From NCBI GenBank assembly GCA_009746045.1, contig RPFO01000154.1:3435763-3499762 (forward strand): a stretch of DNA of 64,000 nucleotides. Direction: 5' to 3'. Below the pieces are notes generated by a model, which saw nothing but the letters and a program-made list of their open reading frames with translations, was not told the origin of the DNA and searched no databases. The DNA comes from Mesostigma viride. Taxonomy: Eukaryota; Streptophyta; Mesostigmatophyceae; Mesostigmatales; Mesostigmataceae. Position numbers and translations under genes: made by a program. Below are positions 54,751 through 64,000 of the stretch, in pieces. Each line of letters begins with the position of its first letter. Position 1 is the stretch's first letter.

Positions 54751-56640
54751 AATTAATTAATTAATTAATTAGGAACATAACTCCGTTGGGAGTATATGTA
54801 GCACATAGCCCTGAGAAGGGGCATATGAGCCTATAATACATTCTAAGCTACTTCCTGCAAGGGTGGGAATGTAAACAACACTTGCTCTAGGTGCACCAAG
54901 GCACCTGCACCCTCATGATGTATCGCGCTATGCCCGGTTAAGGGGGAGCGTGGCATGTGGGGGAAGATCATCATGGCTATACAAGAGCTATGGCATGGCT
55001 TCTCAGCAGAGAGCTACTCCCTGCATGGGCACAGCATGGCTAAATAAAGCTAGGCATCATCTGGAGGGTGGCTCATCATAGGCACACATGTACATGACTA
55101 AAAAGGCTAGGCCTCAGCTGGTATAGTGCCTGTAGTAGGCGGGCATGTACAAGGCCACTGTCTAACTATTCTACACTACTGCTGTATTCCCCTAGGCTGG
55201 GGCTGGAGTTGCTGGGGCCGCGGTGGTCGAGGGGGTCGCTTGCCAGGGCTTGTGGCCGACGTAGATGGCCGCCCCCTTCCAGTACACCGGCTGGCCCGCC
55301 TTGGTCTGCCGGAGCTGGAGGTAGGTCGACCATAGCTCCCGTCGCCGTTGTTGCTGTGCCAGGGTCAAGTCGTCGTCAAGGGTGAAGAGAGTCTTCTCGA
55401 GCCGCTTGCGGCGTCTGAGAAAAGAAATCTTGTCCGCCGGGGTCTTAAAGGTGAGAACCTTGGAGCGGGGGCGGCCCGGCCTTACCCCGCGCGCGGGGAA
55501 GGCGGTGGGCGGCCAGCTCGATCTCACCAGTAAGGCCCATGCGATCAAGGATTTCTCTCTCAAAAGCACGCGCAAGCTTCTCGGAATTCTCACCTTCCTC
55601 CATCTTGAGATTCTTGACAATGACGTTGAGGCTGCGCTTGGCGAGCTCGGCCTCCTCGCGGAGGTCAAGCGTCTGCCGCTGGAGCTGGGCTGCGACGGCG
55701 GAGGTGGTGGAGGTGGTATGTTGCTTAAGCATGTCCGCCCAGGTCGTGATGGGAGGAGCATCGCCGGCCAGGCCAGCCGGGGCGGGCTTGGCGGCAATGT
55801 CCTTCACTGCCTGGGCGGTGAGGCCTGCGGTGTTCTGCAAGACCTCGATAGCGATTGCATTATCCTTGAGGCGCTGGTCGATGTCGCGGAGCTGGGCGGT
55901 GATGGAGTCGGTGGAGGCGGAGGGGGGGGGGGGGTGGAGGCGAGGAGGGTGGCGGTGGCGGTAGGGATGGTGGGAAGCTCAGCAGCCAGCGTGCCGCCAA
56001 GTGCCGCCACATCTGCGGCAAGAGGGGTCACGTGCTGCTCGAAAGCTTCCTTGAGGAGGGTGCGGATGGTGGCTTCGGTGGGGAAGGTGGAGGGGGGCGG
56101 GGGGGAAGCCCAGATCGCGGATTCGGAGCGTCCAACAAGGGAGCAGAGGGCAAAGCGTTGAAGCTTGGGGCGACTCATGCGGTGAAGGACTGGGAGAGCC
56201 TCGGCGGGGTCGACAAGCTGGCCATTACCAGGCCAGCGGCCGCGGTTGTGGGACGTGAGGTACACGCACAGGGTTAGAAGCGAGGCGTGATTGCCGGAAA
56301 ACACGTCGTCCATGAAGGCTCCTGGGCCTTGGAGCCAGTAGCTGGAGGCGTTGGCGTCAAAGGAGCGCTCTTCCCAGGGCGGCTCAGCAGAGCGACTGCG
56401 CTTGGGGTCAGGCGAGGCAGATGGCGAGGCAAGCCCGGGAGGCTGGGCGAGCACCAGTGCACGACTAGTGTCACCGTTGCCATCTGGGCCGGTGGGCGAA
56501 GCTGCAGCCGAAGCTGCAGACGTATTATCATTGCCGAGCGCAGCCGCCAGGCTGCGTTGCGTCGAGAGGCGTTTGCTCATCGTATATTGCGTAATGGCTT
56601 CGGAAAATTACATCAGCATGTGCGTCGTAGAAAGACGCAT
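54751..56640 (-). mobile_element. ORF1-only non-LTR retroposon, copy A (minus strand)
   Basis: In sense direction it has a short 5' leader with GACTCGGCATATGG..CGACGCACATGC, an ORF1-like gene (56580-55192) and a roughly 440-bp 3' untranslated region. The 3' part contains the CTCCCAACGGAG hairpin (54781-54792) and a (TTAA)n tail (54751-54773). No endonuclease or RT follows the ORF1, although the 3' end is complete. This is a non-autonomous, half-LINE arrangement. Confidence 0.8.
55192..56580 (-). pseudogene. L1-type ORF1-like RNA-binding protein, copy A, frameshifted
   Basis: It starts MSKRLSTQRSLAAALG at 56580 and spans three frames to a stop at 55192, so about two frameshifts are present. 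In order it holds a Pro/Ser-rich N-terminus and an unknown conserved block (SYWLQGPGAFMDDVF, LTSHNRGRWPG). A Pro-rich spacer and a helical segment (55680-55770) follow. The C-terminal RRM-like part (NVIVKNLKMEEGENSEKLA, HRLPR, VLTFKTPADKISFL) leads into a C-terminal domain (LTLAQQQRRREL, GQPVYWKGAAIYV). This layout matches ORF1p of L1-type LINEs, which binds element RNA. Confidence 0.75.
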
Positions 56641-56741
56641 CGATTGTGATGCCCATATGCCGAGTCTATCACGAAAAGTCCACGGGTGGCGGCCCGGCCG
56701 CGCGCGGCCGGGGGCACGCCAGGTTAGGACATATCGATCGC

Positions 56742-57020
56742 CCAGGCTGGGCGGGCTTGGTGCCAGCTAGTCTATCTGATGTATCTTGTCTACCTGATCT
56801 GTGCGGGCCAGGTGCCCGGCTAGGCCCAGGCGCCTGTGCCTAATAATGTGGGAAACATAGGGCAAATCAGCGTACAAATCCTCATTACTATGTGCAAACC
56901 AAAGGGGATGTGCCGAAGGGCCTTGCGCAGCATATCTTGGTGACGGCGCCGTCGAGTCGTTGCTCCAGCTCCTGCGTCAGTGTCCAGGTCTCGGCGCCGT
57001 AGGTCAGGATCGTCATTCTC
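56742..57020 (-). pseudogene. LINE ORF2 fragment, minus strand
   Basis: In sense it encodes LTYGAETWTLTQELEQRLDGAVT and then LYADLPYVSHIIRHRRL..GHLARTDQVD. This is the same region as 47640-47821 and 27228-27160. It has stops and is truncated. Confidence 0.75.
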
Positions 57021-57039
57021 CGGGATATTAAATTCCGGG

Positions 57040-57415
57040 ATATTAAATTAAATTATATCAAATTATAACATGCCTCCGTTGGGAGGTCATGTAGCACATA
57101 TTCCTTGATGGGTGGGTGGAGGTGGAGGAAGCCGCGTAATCAAACTAACCTAACTCTAAGCTATCTAGTCTATAAAATCCTAACTACACTACTCAGCAAA
57201 ACGCCCCTTCCTCGATCTTGGGGGGGGGTGGCTTGCCCACAGGGGCTGGCCGGCGTGTGAGCCTGGACAATATTCTGTCACCGCTTCTTGTTCTGCATGG
57301 CAGTCCAAAGAAGGGAGAGGGGGTGGATGCGGTGTTCAAATTGAGCTGGGACCGGCGTACCACTAGGTCGGCCAGCAACATCTGGCCGGGTGTAGTTCAT
57401 GGCAGGTTTACCTAG
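57040..57415 (-). repeat. LINE 3' end fragment, minus strand
   Basis: It is colinear with 2405-2720 of the LINE at 2389-6628: ORF2 C-terminus (LLWTAMQNK, PAPVGKPPPPK), 3' untranslated region and the CTCC-CAAC-GGAG hairpin at 57074-57085, then an A/T-rich tail. It is 5' truncated. Confidence 0.8.
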
Positions 57416-57439
57416 CTCCGGGATATGTGCTACATATTG

Positions 57440-57776
57440 AATTGAATTGAATTGTAACATAACTCAGTTGGGAGAATATGTAGCACACATCCCAGAGAAG
57501 GGGCATATGGCTTCTAATACATTCTACTAAGCTACTTCCTGCAAGGGTGGGAATGTAAACGACACTTGCTCTAGGTGCCCCAGGGCACCTGCAGCCCCAT
57601 GAGCTATCAAGCGCTGCCCAGCTAAGGCGGAGCCTGTCATGGGGGGGAAGACCAGCATAGCTATACAAAAGCTAGGCGTGGCCTCTCAGCAGAGAGCAGC
57701 TCTCTGCATATGGGCACGGCTGAACTAAATAAAGCTAGGCAGCATCTGGGGTGTGGCACATCATAGGCACACATGC
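57440..57776 (-). repeat. 3' fragment of the ORF1-only family
   Basis: It is minus sense and carries the hairpin variant CTCAGTTGGGAG (57462-57473) and a GAATT-repeat tail (57436-57455) in place of TTAA. The conserved ACATTCCCACCCTTGCAGGA block is present. Confidence 0.65.
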
Positions 57777-58024
57777 ACATTAATTAATTAATTAGGAACA
57801 TAACTCCGTTGGGAGTATCTGTAGCACATAGCCCAGAGAGGGGGCATATGAGCCTATAATACATTCTAAGCTACTTCCTGCAACTTGGTGGGAATGTAAA
57901 CGACCCTTGCTCTAGGTGCCCCAGGACACCTGCGGCCCCATGATCTATCAAGCTATGCCCAGCTAAGGTACATGGTGCTACATATATATAATCCCAACGG
58001 AGTTATGTTCCTAATTAATTAATT
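57777..58024. repeat. Two facing 3' fragments of the ORF1-only family
   Basis: The minus-sense part (57777-57970) and a short plus-sense part (57971-58024) converge. Both end in CTCCCAACGGAG-type hairpins and TTAA tails. Confidence 0.6.
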
Positions 58025-58349
58025 AATGGCACGACCTCCTGAGGGAAGGGAAATTTCAGTTTGGACTTCTCTGGAATCTCTCGAATGAAATAAATGTAAA
58101 ATTTAATAGAATGACGAAAATCACTTGGACACAGCCTGACAACGGCATCCATAGCTCATTAGGCTCAATAAAATCCAGACCATAGTAGTACCATGGTCAT
58201 CCTTCATGTACCACATGTGTCAGTACCATGGTCATCCTTCATGTACCATGTCATCAAGGCCACGAGCCACGAGGTAGCCATGGCTGACGGCGGAGCTCAT
58301 AACTTTAATTTACGTTTGAGCACCGAATTTAGCCGTGAATATCACAATC
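58025..58349. other. Unassigned spacer before ORF1 copy B
   Basis: No gene was recognised. A direct repeat of GTACCATGGTCATCCTTCAT occurs twice at 58189-58245. Confidence 0.4.
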
Positions 58350-58402
58350 GATGCGACTTTCTACGACGCACATGCTGATGTAATTTTCCGAAGCTATATA
58401 CG

Positions 58403-59812
58403 ATGAGCAAACGCCTCTCGACGCAACGCAGCCTGGCGGCTGTGCTCGGCAATGAAAATACGCCTGCAGCCTCGGCTGCAGCTTCGCCCACCGGCCCAGA
58501 CGGCAACGGTGACTCTAGTCGTGCACTGGTGCTCGCCCAGCCTCCCGGGCTTGCCTCGCCATCTGCATCGCCTGAACCTAAGCGCAGTCGCTCTGCTGAG
58601 CCGCCCTGGGAAGAGATCTCCTTTGACATCAACAGCTCCAGCTACTGGCAACGCAGCCCAGGATTCTTCATGGAAGACGTGTTTTACGGGTCACACGCCT
58701 CGCTTCTAGCCCTGTGCGTGCACCTCACGTCCCACAACCGCGGCCGCTGGCCTGGTGATGGCAAGCTTGTCGACCCCGCCGAGGCTCTCCCAATCATTCA
58801 CCGCATGAGTCGCCCCTGAAGCTCCAACGCTTCGCCCTCTGCTCCCTTGTTGGACGCTCCGAAACCGCGATCTGGACTCCCCCACCGCCCCCCCCCACCT
58901 TCCCCACCGAAGCCACCATCCGCACCCTCCTTAAGGAAGCTTTCGAGCAGCACGTGACCCCCCTTGCCGCAGATGTGGCGGCAATTGGAGGCACGCTGGC
59001 TGCTGAGCTTCCCACCATCCCCACCGCCACCGCCACCCCCCTCGCCTCCCTCCCCCCCCCCCCGATCCGCCTCCACCGACTCCATCACCGCCCAGCTCCG
59101 CGACATCGACCAGCGCCTCAAGGATAATGCAATATCGCTATCGAGGTCCTGCATGCAGAACACCGCCGGCCTCACCGCCCAGGCGGTGAAGGACATTGCC
59201 GCCAAGCCAGCCCCTGCTGGCCTGGCCGGCGATGCTCCTCCCATCACGACCTGGGCGGATATGCTTAAGCAGCACACCACCTCCACCACCTCCGCCGTCG
59301 CAGCCCAGCTCCAGCGGCAGACGCTTGACCTCCGCGAGGAGGCCGAGCTTGCCAAGCGCAGTCATCGTCAAGAACTTCGACATGGTGGAAGGTGAGAATT
59401 CTGAGAAGCTTGCGCGAGCGTTTGAGAGAGAAATCCTTGGTCGCATGGGCCTTACTGGTGAGATTGAGCTGGTCGCCCACCGCCTTCCCCGCGGGCGGGG
59501 TAAGGCAGGGGCGCCCCCGCTCCTTCTCACCTTTAAGAACCCGGCGGACAAGATTTCTTTTCTCCGACGCCGCAAGCGGCTCGAGAAGACTCTCTTCACC
59601 ATTGACGACGACTTGACCCTGGCGCAGCAACAACGGCGACGGGAGCTATGGCCGACCTACAGTCAGTGTACCTCCAGCTCCGGCAGACCAAGGCGGGGCA
59701 GCCGGTGTACTGGAAGGGGGCGGCCATCTACGTCGGCCACAAGCCCTGGCATGCGACCCCCTCGGCCCCAGTCGGACCCCAGACGCCCCAGCTTAGGGGA
59801 ATACAGCAGTAG
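58403..59812 (+). pseudogene. L1-type ORF1-like RNA-binding protein, copy B, frameshifted
   Basis: The ATG at 58403 gives MSKRLSTQRSLAAVLG. The first frame breaks near 58819, a second near 59360-59395 and a third near 59665. The stop equivalent to that of copy A is at 59810-59812. The same domains as copy A are visible: IVKNFDMVEGENSEKLARAF, HRLPRGRGK, LLTFKNPADKISFLRRRKRL and GQPVYWKGAAIYVGHKPW. It is disabled. Confidence 0.75.
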
Positions 59813-60186
59813 TAGTGTAGAATAGATAGACCGTGGCCATGTACATGTACGCCTCATACAGGCACTATACCAGCTACGCCACGTGCATCATTTAACCATG
59901 TACATGTGTGCCTATGATGTGCCACACCCCAGATGATGCCTAGTTTTATTTAGTTGTGCTGTGCCCATGCAGAGAGCTGCTCTCTGCTGAGATGCCATGC
60001 CCTAGCTCTTGAAGGAGCTAGCTCTTGTATAGCCATGATGATCTTCCCCCACCTGGCATGCTCCCCCTTAGCTGGGCATAGCTTGATTGATCATGGGGAT
60101 GCAGGTGCCCTGGCGCACCTAGAGCAGGTGTTGTTTACATTCCCACTCTTGCAGGAAGTAGCTCAGAATGTATTATAAGCTCATAT

Positions 60187-60445
60187 TCTGATCAGACACT
60201 CCGCAAAGGTGAAAACCTTTGCGTTCAGTGCCAGGCCGCGGAAAACGCGGAAAACGCGGAAAACGCGATCTGCAAATGAATCCGACCGGAATCGAACTGG
60301 GGACCTCTCGCACCAATTTTGCTGACTATAGGACGGACGTCTCCGGTTACCATGGCATCGCCAACTTACACCTACAGTCATCCGCAAAAGTTCTCCTGTC
60401 CGGGGAGTGATGCAAGCCTTTCGGATTTGGTACTAGATAAATCAG
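60187..60445 (-). mobile_element. SINE-like insert with tRNA-type B box and 8-bp target duplication
   Basis: This 259-bp insert is flanked by GCTCATAT (60179-60186, 60446-60453). On the minus strand it contains CCCCAGTTCGATTCCGG (about 60286-60302), a match to the tRNA T-arm/B box. A less certain A-box-like TGGCGATGCCATGG lies about 60 bp upstream. It ends with GGAGTGTCTGATCAGA, and a sequence like that end also occurs at 24752-24778. Triplicated GCGTTTTCC lies near the middle. Confidence 0.6.
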
Positions 60446-60524
60446 GCTCATATGCCCCTGGGCTATGTGCTACATATACTCCCAACGGAGTTATGTTCCT
60501 AATTAATTAATTAATTGATTAATA

Positions 60525-61190
60525 GCGTGATAGACCATGAGGGTGCAGGTGCCCTGGTGCACCTAGAGCAAGGGTAGCTTACATTCCCACCCTTGCATGA
60601 AGTAGCCTAGAGTGTATTAAAAGCCATGTGCCCCTTCTCAGGGATTAATTAATTAATTAAAATCATAGCTCCGTGGGGAGCATATGTAACACATAGCCCT
60701 GAGAAAGGGGCATCTATGGGTTTGTAATACAATCAGGGCGACAACCTGCAGGTGTAGGATGTACAACTATCACCTGCTCTGGGTGCACTAGGTGCACCTG
60801 CACCTCCATGGTGGTTCATGCCTCCTAATCAAGCACAGGCACCCAGGGGGGGCTTGAGGAGAGGGCCTAGAAGGCCTGCATGACATGGGGTGGAAGGTAT
60901 GTGGCTAGGCTATAGCTAGGGTACACATGGCCTCTCAGCAGGGAGTAACTCCCTGCATGGGCAAAGCATGACTCGAAATTGCTACGGCTATTGCAAGGGC
61001 GGGTGTGGGCCCGTCACGTAGGCATACATGGCCACGTCACTAAGCTTTCTAGTCTACACTACTGCTATATATTCCCTAGGCTGGGGTGGCTGGGGTGGCT
61101 GGGGCGGCAGGGGTCGCCTGCCAGGGCTTGTGGGCGACGTAGATGTCCGCCCCCTTCCAGTAGACCGGCTTCTGCCCCGCCGTCATCTCA
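60525..61190. repeat. Nested 3' fragments of the ORF1-only family
   Basis: A plus-sense fragment (60535-60650) ends in a TTAA tail. A minus-sense fragment (60651-61190) follows with hairpin variant CTCCGTGGGGAG (60669-60680) and reaches into the C-terminal ORF1 region (GGCCGCCCCCTTCCAG-like block near 61148). Confidence 0.6.
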
Positions 61191-61286
61191 GGGATATGTG
61201 CTACATTTACTCCCAACGGAGTGATGTTCCTAATTAATTAATTAATTAATTAATTAATTAATTAATTAATTAATTAATTAATTAAT
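61191..61286 (+). repeat. 3' end with long TTAA tail
   Basis: It is plus-sense CTCAGGGATATGTGCTACAT, then CTCCCAACGGAG, then about 56 bp of perfect AATT/TTAA repeat, the longest such tail in the window. Confidence 0.75.
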
Positions 61287-62689
61287 AGTAGTACAACCTG
61301 CACAAAGGCAGGCGAAAAGCACCTGAGCATGTTTACATTTCAGTCAACTGTTCGTGTACAAACATTGCTGGTGGCCCCGCAATGAAAAAACACAACCCCC
61401 CTCACCCAGGGGTGCTCTTGTTCCGGCATTCATCCACGTGCCTTCCCCGCCAACATACTCCCAAGATTTTGCCCCGCAAAGTCTACGTTTCACGAGGGTG
61501 ACCCCATGCCAGGGTCAGCTTGCTTGGGCGTAGGTACCGAAGTAGCTGCTCTGACCATCCTGCTCCTGTTGAACTAAGAAAACACGAGCGTGCTCAGTCC
61601 GGTGACGCTCCAACGCATGCCCATGCCTACACATTCCTGCCTCAAACGCAACCGCACGTGATGATCTAATGCATCCTTTACCATACGTTGCCAACACAAC
61701 GAGAGATGCCAGTAAGACACCGGCGGAGCCTTCGTTTGACCTACGATGCGTCGGCATCCCAAGACCGGGAGTATGTGGATGACAGAGCCCACTCGGCCAA
61801 GCAGCAACACCGAAGCAATGCATGGATGACTCAACTTGCCATCAACCAACTAGCCATTACAAGGATAAAGGACCCGCACCAACTTTGGGGGCAAGCCGCC
61901 TTCATCAAAAGATCTAGCATCGATAAAATTACCAGGTCCCCATGCCATGCGCACATATGCTTTATCGTCGCAAATGTCGACACTCTCACAGCCCGCAAGG
62001 CTTTGCCATAGCCAGCCCTTGCTCCAAAGGGGTCGCATCCCATCCTCCAGCAGCATCATGACAGCACCCAGGGTCCCAGCCCTTTGCTTCCAGCAGCGGC
62101 ATGAAATGGCATGTCCACCCTAGAAGGTCATCGACCCAACAGCCCACAAATACATCGCCGCTGGGCCCTCTGCTCTGGCAAATTGTATGCGATCAACTGC
62201 AAGTTGTACCAACAACCTGCGCTCTTGGCTCTGGGCAATCACAACTCGCACCACCCTTTTCTCCGTATGTGGGGGCCTTTGGAGAGCAGCATTATGCTCA
62301 CACTGCCCCAATCAGTGAGTGATGACTGGTGCTACTTGGAGCGCTAGCTGTACTTCTAGCCCACGCCCCCATGGTGGCATCCCCTCGGGCAACGCGAGTG
62401 GGCAACGACGCAGGAACCACCTTAATACGCGTGGTACTACTTTGAGCGCCATATCAGGTGCTAATTCCGAGCTCTATACTTGATAGCTGGTTCCAGAGCT
62501 ATATTTAACAAGAGCTAGTTTGAGCACTACATTGAGCAGCGCCGCCGTTACTGCTTCCCCACGTCCCCCGTCGCGCACCCGCGGCACCCGCAGTGCTGGC
62601 ACTCGACAACCCGCCCCGCCTCGCGCACCGACTTTGGGACGCGGCAGAGGCAGGTCGTGTGGTGGCTGTGCTCGTTCGGCTGGATGCAG
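61287..62689. other. Unassigned sequence
   Basis: No gene was recognised. The minus-strand frame at 62548-62982 ends here with a Cys-rich tail ([20 protein letters not shown]), which could be a zinc-binding C-terminus of a real protein. Confidence 0.35.
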
Positions 62690-62690
62690 C

Positions 62691-63131
62691 GGAGGCAGCA
62701 CAGGAACTGGTAGCCGGGCTGGTGGGGGCAGCGGGGGACAGAATTATGACGCGTCATGGACAAGGAAGAGAGGCCCGAGGGGGGCAGCAGTAGGGCATGT
62801 GTTAGGTACTGGTTGCCGGGCTGGTGGGGGCAGCGGATGACAGAATTATGAAACATCATGGACGAGGCAGAGAGAAGCAAGGGGGGAAGCCGTAGGGCAT
62901 GTGCTAGGTACTGGTTGCCGGGCTGGTGGGGGCAGCGGAGGACAGAATTATGAAACATCATGGACGAGGCAGAGAGGAGCAAGTGGGGAAGCCGTAGGGC
63001 ATGTGCTAGGTACTGTCAGCTGGGCTGGTGGGGGCAGTGGGGGACAGAATCATGAAACACGGTGGACGAGGCAGAGAGGAGCGAGGGGGGCGGCAGTAGG
63101 GTATGTGTTAGGTACTGGCAGCCGGGCTGGT
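62691..63131. repeat. 102-bp tandem repeat, four units, frame-preserving
   Basis: The landmark TAGGGCATGT recurs at 62791, 62893, 62995 and 63097 (variant), exactly 102 bp apart, so the array keeps reading frame. On the minus strand the 34-residue unit reads [18 protein letters not shown] and runs into a Cys-rich tail ending at 62548. On the plus strand it reads [14 protein letters not shown]. Point substitutions with no indels suggest a coding array, more likely on the minus strand. Confidence 0.7.
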
Positions 63132-63878
63132 GGGTACAAAGTCATGGTCAGGGACGAAACCATAGACATGATGAACATAAGGATCGTTGTCAGTATTATG
63201 GAGAAGGCAGCACAGGTAGGGGTGGTCGGGCTGGTGTTGATGGTTTCTATTGGGCTCAAGGGCAGGTTACACCGCCGGCATTGTTAATTTTACTTGTAAT
63301 TATTTAATATTTTAGTACACCACCTAAAAACTCTAAATGAAACGACAAAAATGTAAATAATTGATTCCCCAGTGAGCTCGTCTGTCTGCTTTCTGGCTAC
63401 AGTACAAACAAAGAAGTTGTAAATTAATATTGCTTGGCAGACAAATGTGCTTCACTGAATGTGCTTTCATTGACGGTACCAAACAAACAAAGAAATTATA
63501 AACTATCATTCGGCAAGCAAAACATGCGCTTCTCACTGGTGGTTACCAAACAAACCGCTTGTGCTAGTAAGTACACGTGTAGGATGATCCACGAAGGTAT
63601 GTACGGTTGCCGGCTTGCTGAATATACAACGGTTGCCATTCACTCCCGAGTGGGGCCTTGTGTCTGCGATGGGCAGGCCAGTTCACCTCTGGAGGCCTGC
63701 TGGATCAGTCGCGCCTTGGCGTCCAAAGCCTTGCTTACAGGTAGTCCCTCTAGGTAAGAGTTGCCTCCAGTCACAGTTAGGGCACTTGACCTTTTGTACG
63801 ATTTCTTACAACACCATAACCACCTTTTTATGGCAGTTCCGAATGAATTTGGGGCGTGTGAGATGTGTACGCCTGTGA
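63132..63878. other. Unassigned sequence
   Basis: A/T-rich with no recognised gene. CAAACAAACAAAG motifs occur at about 63410 and 63482 in partly repeated context. Confidence 0.3.
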
Positions 63879-63985
63879 GCTACGCCAGCTGCTGCCAGCA
63901 ACGCCAGCTGCTGCGAGCTACGCCAGCTGCTGCGAGCTACGCCAGCTGCTGCGAGCTACGCCAGCTGCTGCGAGCTACGCCACCC
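63879..63985 (+). repeat. 19-bp tandem repeat near the right edge
   Basis: About five units of GCTACGCCAGCTGCTGCGA. The first unit is diverged (CAGCAACGCC). The array ends some 15 bp before the window edge. Confidence 0.9.
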
Positions 63986-64000
63986 AAACAAACGTTTCAA

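Larger units (their letters stand above)
58350..60524 (+). mobile_element. ORF1-only non-LTR retroposon, copy B (plus strand), with SINE-like insert
   Basis: It is in opposite orientation to copy A and similar over the whole length. The leader has ATCGATGCGACTTTCTACGA, the ORF1-like gene spans 58403-59812, and the 3' untranslated region is interrupted at 60187-60445 by another element. It then continues to the CTCCCAACGGAG hairpin and TTAA tail (60479-60524). Again no RT follows. Confidence 0.8.

Noticed and set aside
55382-56161. Gly-rich 259-residue plus-strand frame
   Set aside because: It lies antisense to ORF1 copy A and has no counterpart preserved in copy B beyond the mirrored composition.

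Overview
This window is eukaryotic nuclear DNA. It has no bacterial operons. It has spliced genes with GT-AG introns, a Ty1/copia LTR retrotransposon, several non-LTR retrotransposons, many small inverted-repeat DNA elements and long microsatellites. The only conserved housekeeping gene I recognise is a RecQ helicase, closest in layout to the plant RECQ3 type. Together with the copia element and a haemoglobin-like gene, this points to the green lineage, most likely a green alga, but I cannot name the genus or species.

Layout. 1-2.4 kb: an open frame running off the left edge, then repeat debris. 2.39-6.63 kb: a minus-strand LINE (endonuclease plus reverse transcriptase) with a 9-bp target duplication, itself split by a 483-bp inverted-repeat element. 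6.6-10.4 kb: repeats and two DNA elements nested one inside the other. 11.7-13.3 kb: a two-exon globin gene on the minus strand. 14.2-14.5 kb: a small MITE. 14.57-23.16 kb: a copia retrotransposon with a GATCC target duplication, interrupted by a 480-bp element at the gag-pol junction and a 1,720-bp element in its 3' LTR. 23.2-27.25 kb: mostly unassigned sequence, a second copy of the 483-bp element and a short LINE 3' piece. 27.885-46.862 kb: the RecQ gene. 47-54.7 kb: LINE and retroposon fragments in otherwise unassigned sequence. 54.75-61.3 kb: two inverted copies of a retroposon that carries only an ORF1-like (L1-type RNA-binding) protein, surrounded by 3'-end fragments of the same families. 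62.7-64 kb: 102-bp and 19-bp tandem repeats.

The RecQ gene is the main result. I could join 21 exons in consistent phase over about 19 kb into one frame of 780 codons including the stop. Two exons are extremely small: 8 nt (31004-31011), supplying the ALM of motif Ia, and 4 nt (37836-37839), supplying the Met of the AFGMGID motif. Four long microsatellites and several local duplications of exon-intron junctions lie in its introns.

The second result concerns the retroposons. Autonomous LINE, ORF1-only and short elements end in TTAA-type tails preceded by compact hairpins. One is CTCC-CAAC-GGAG. The other is CACGTGAC-GCA-GTCACGTG, which has a copy with compensatory changes in both arms. This suggests that several families share a 3'-end recognition structure.
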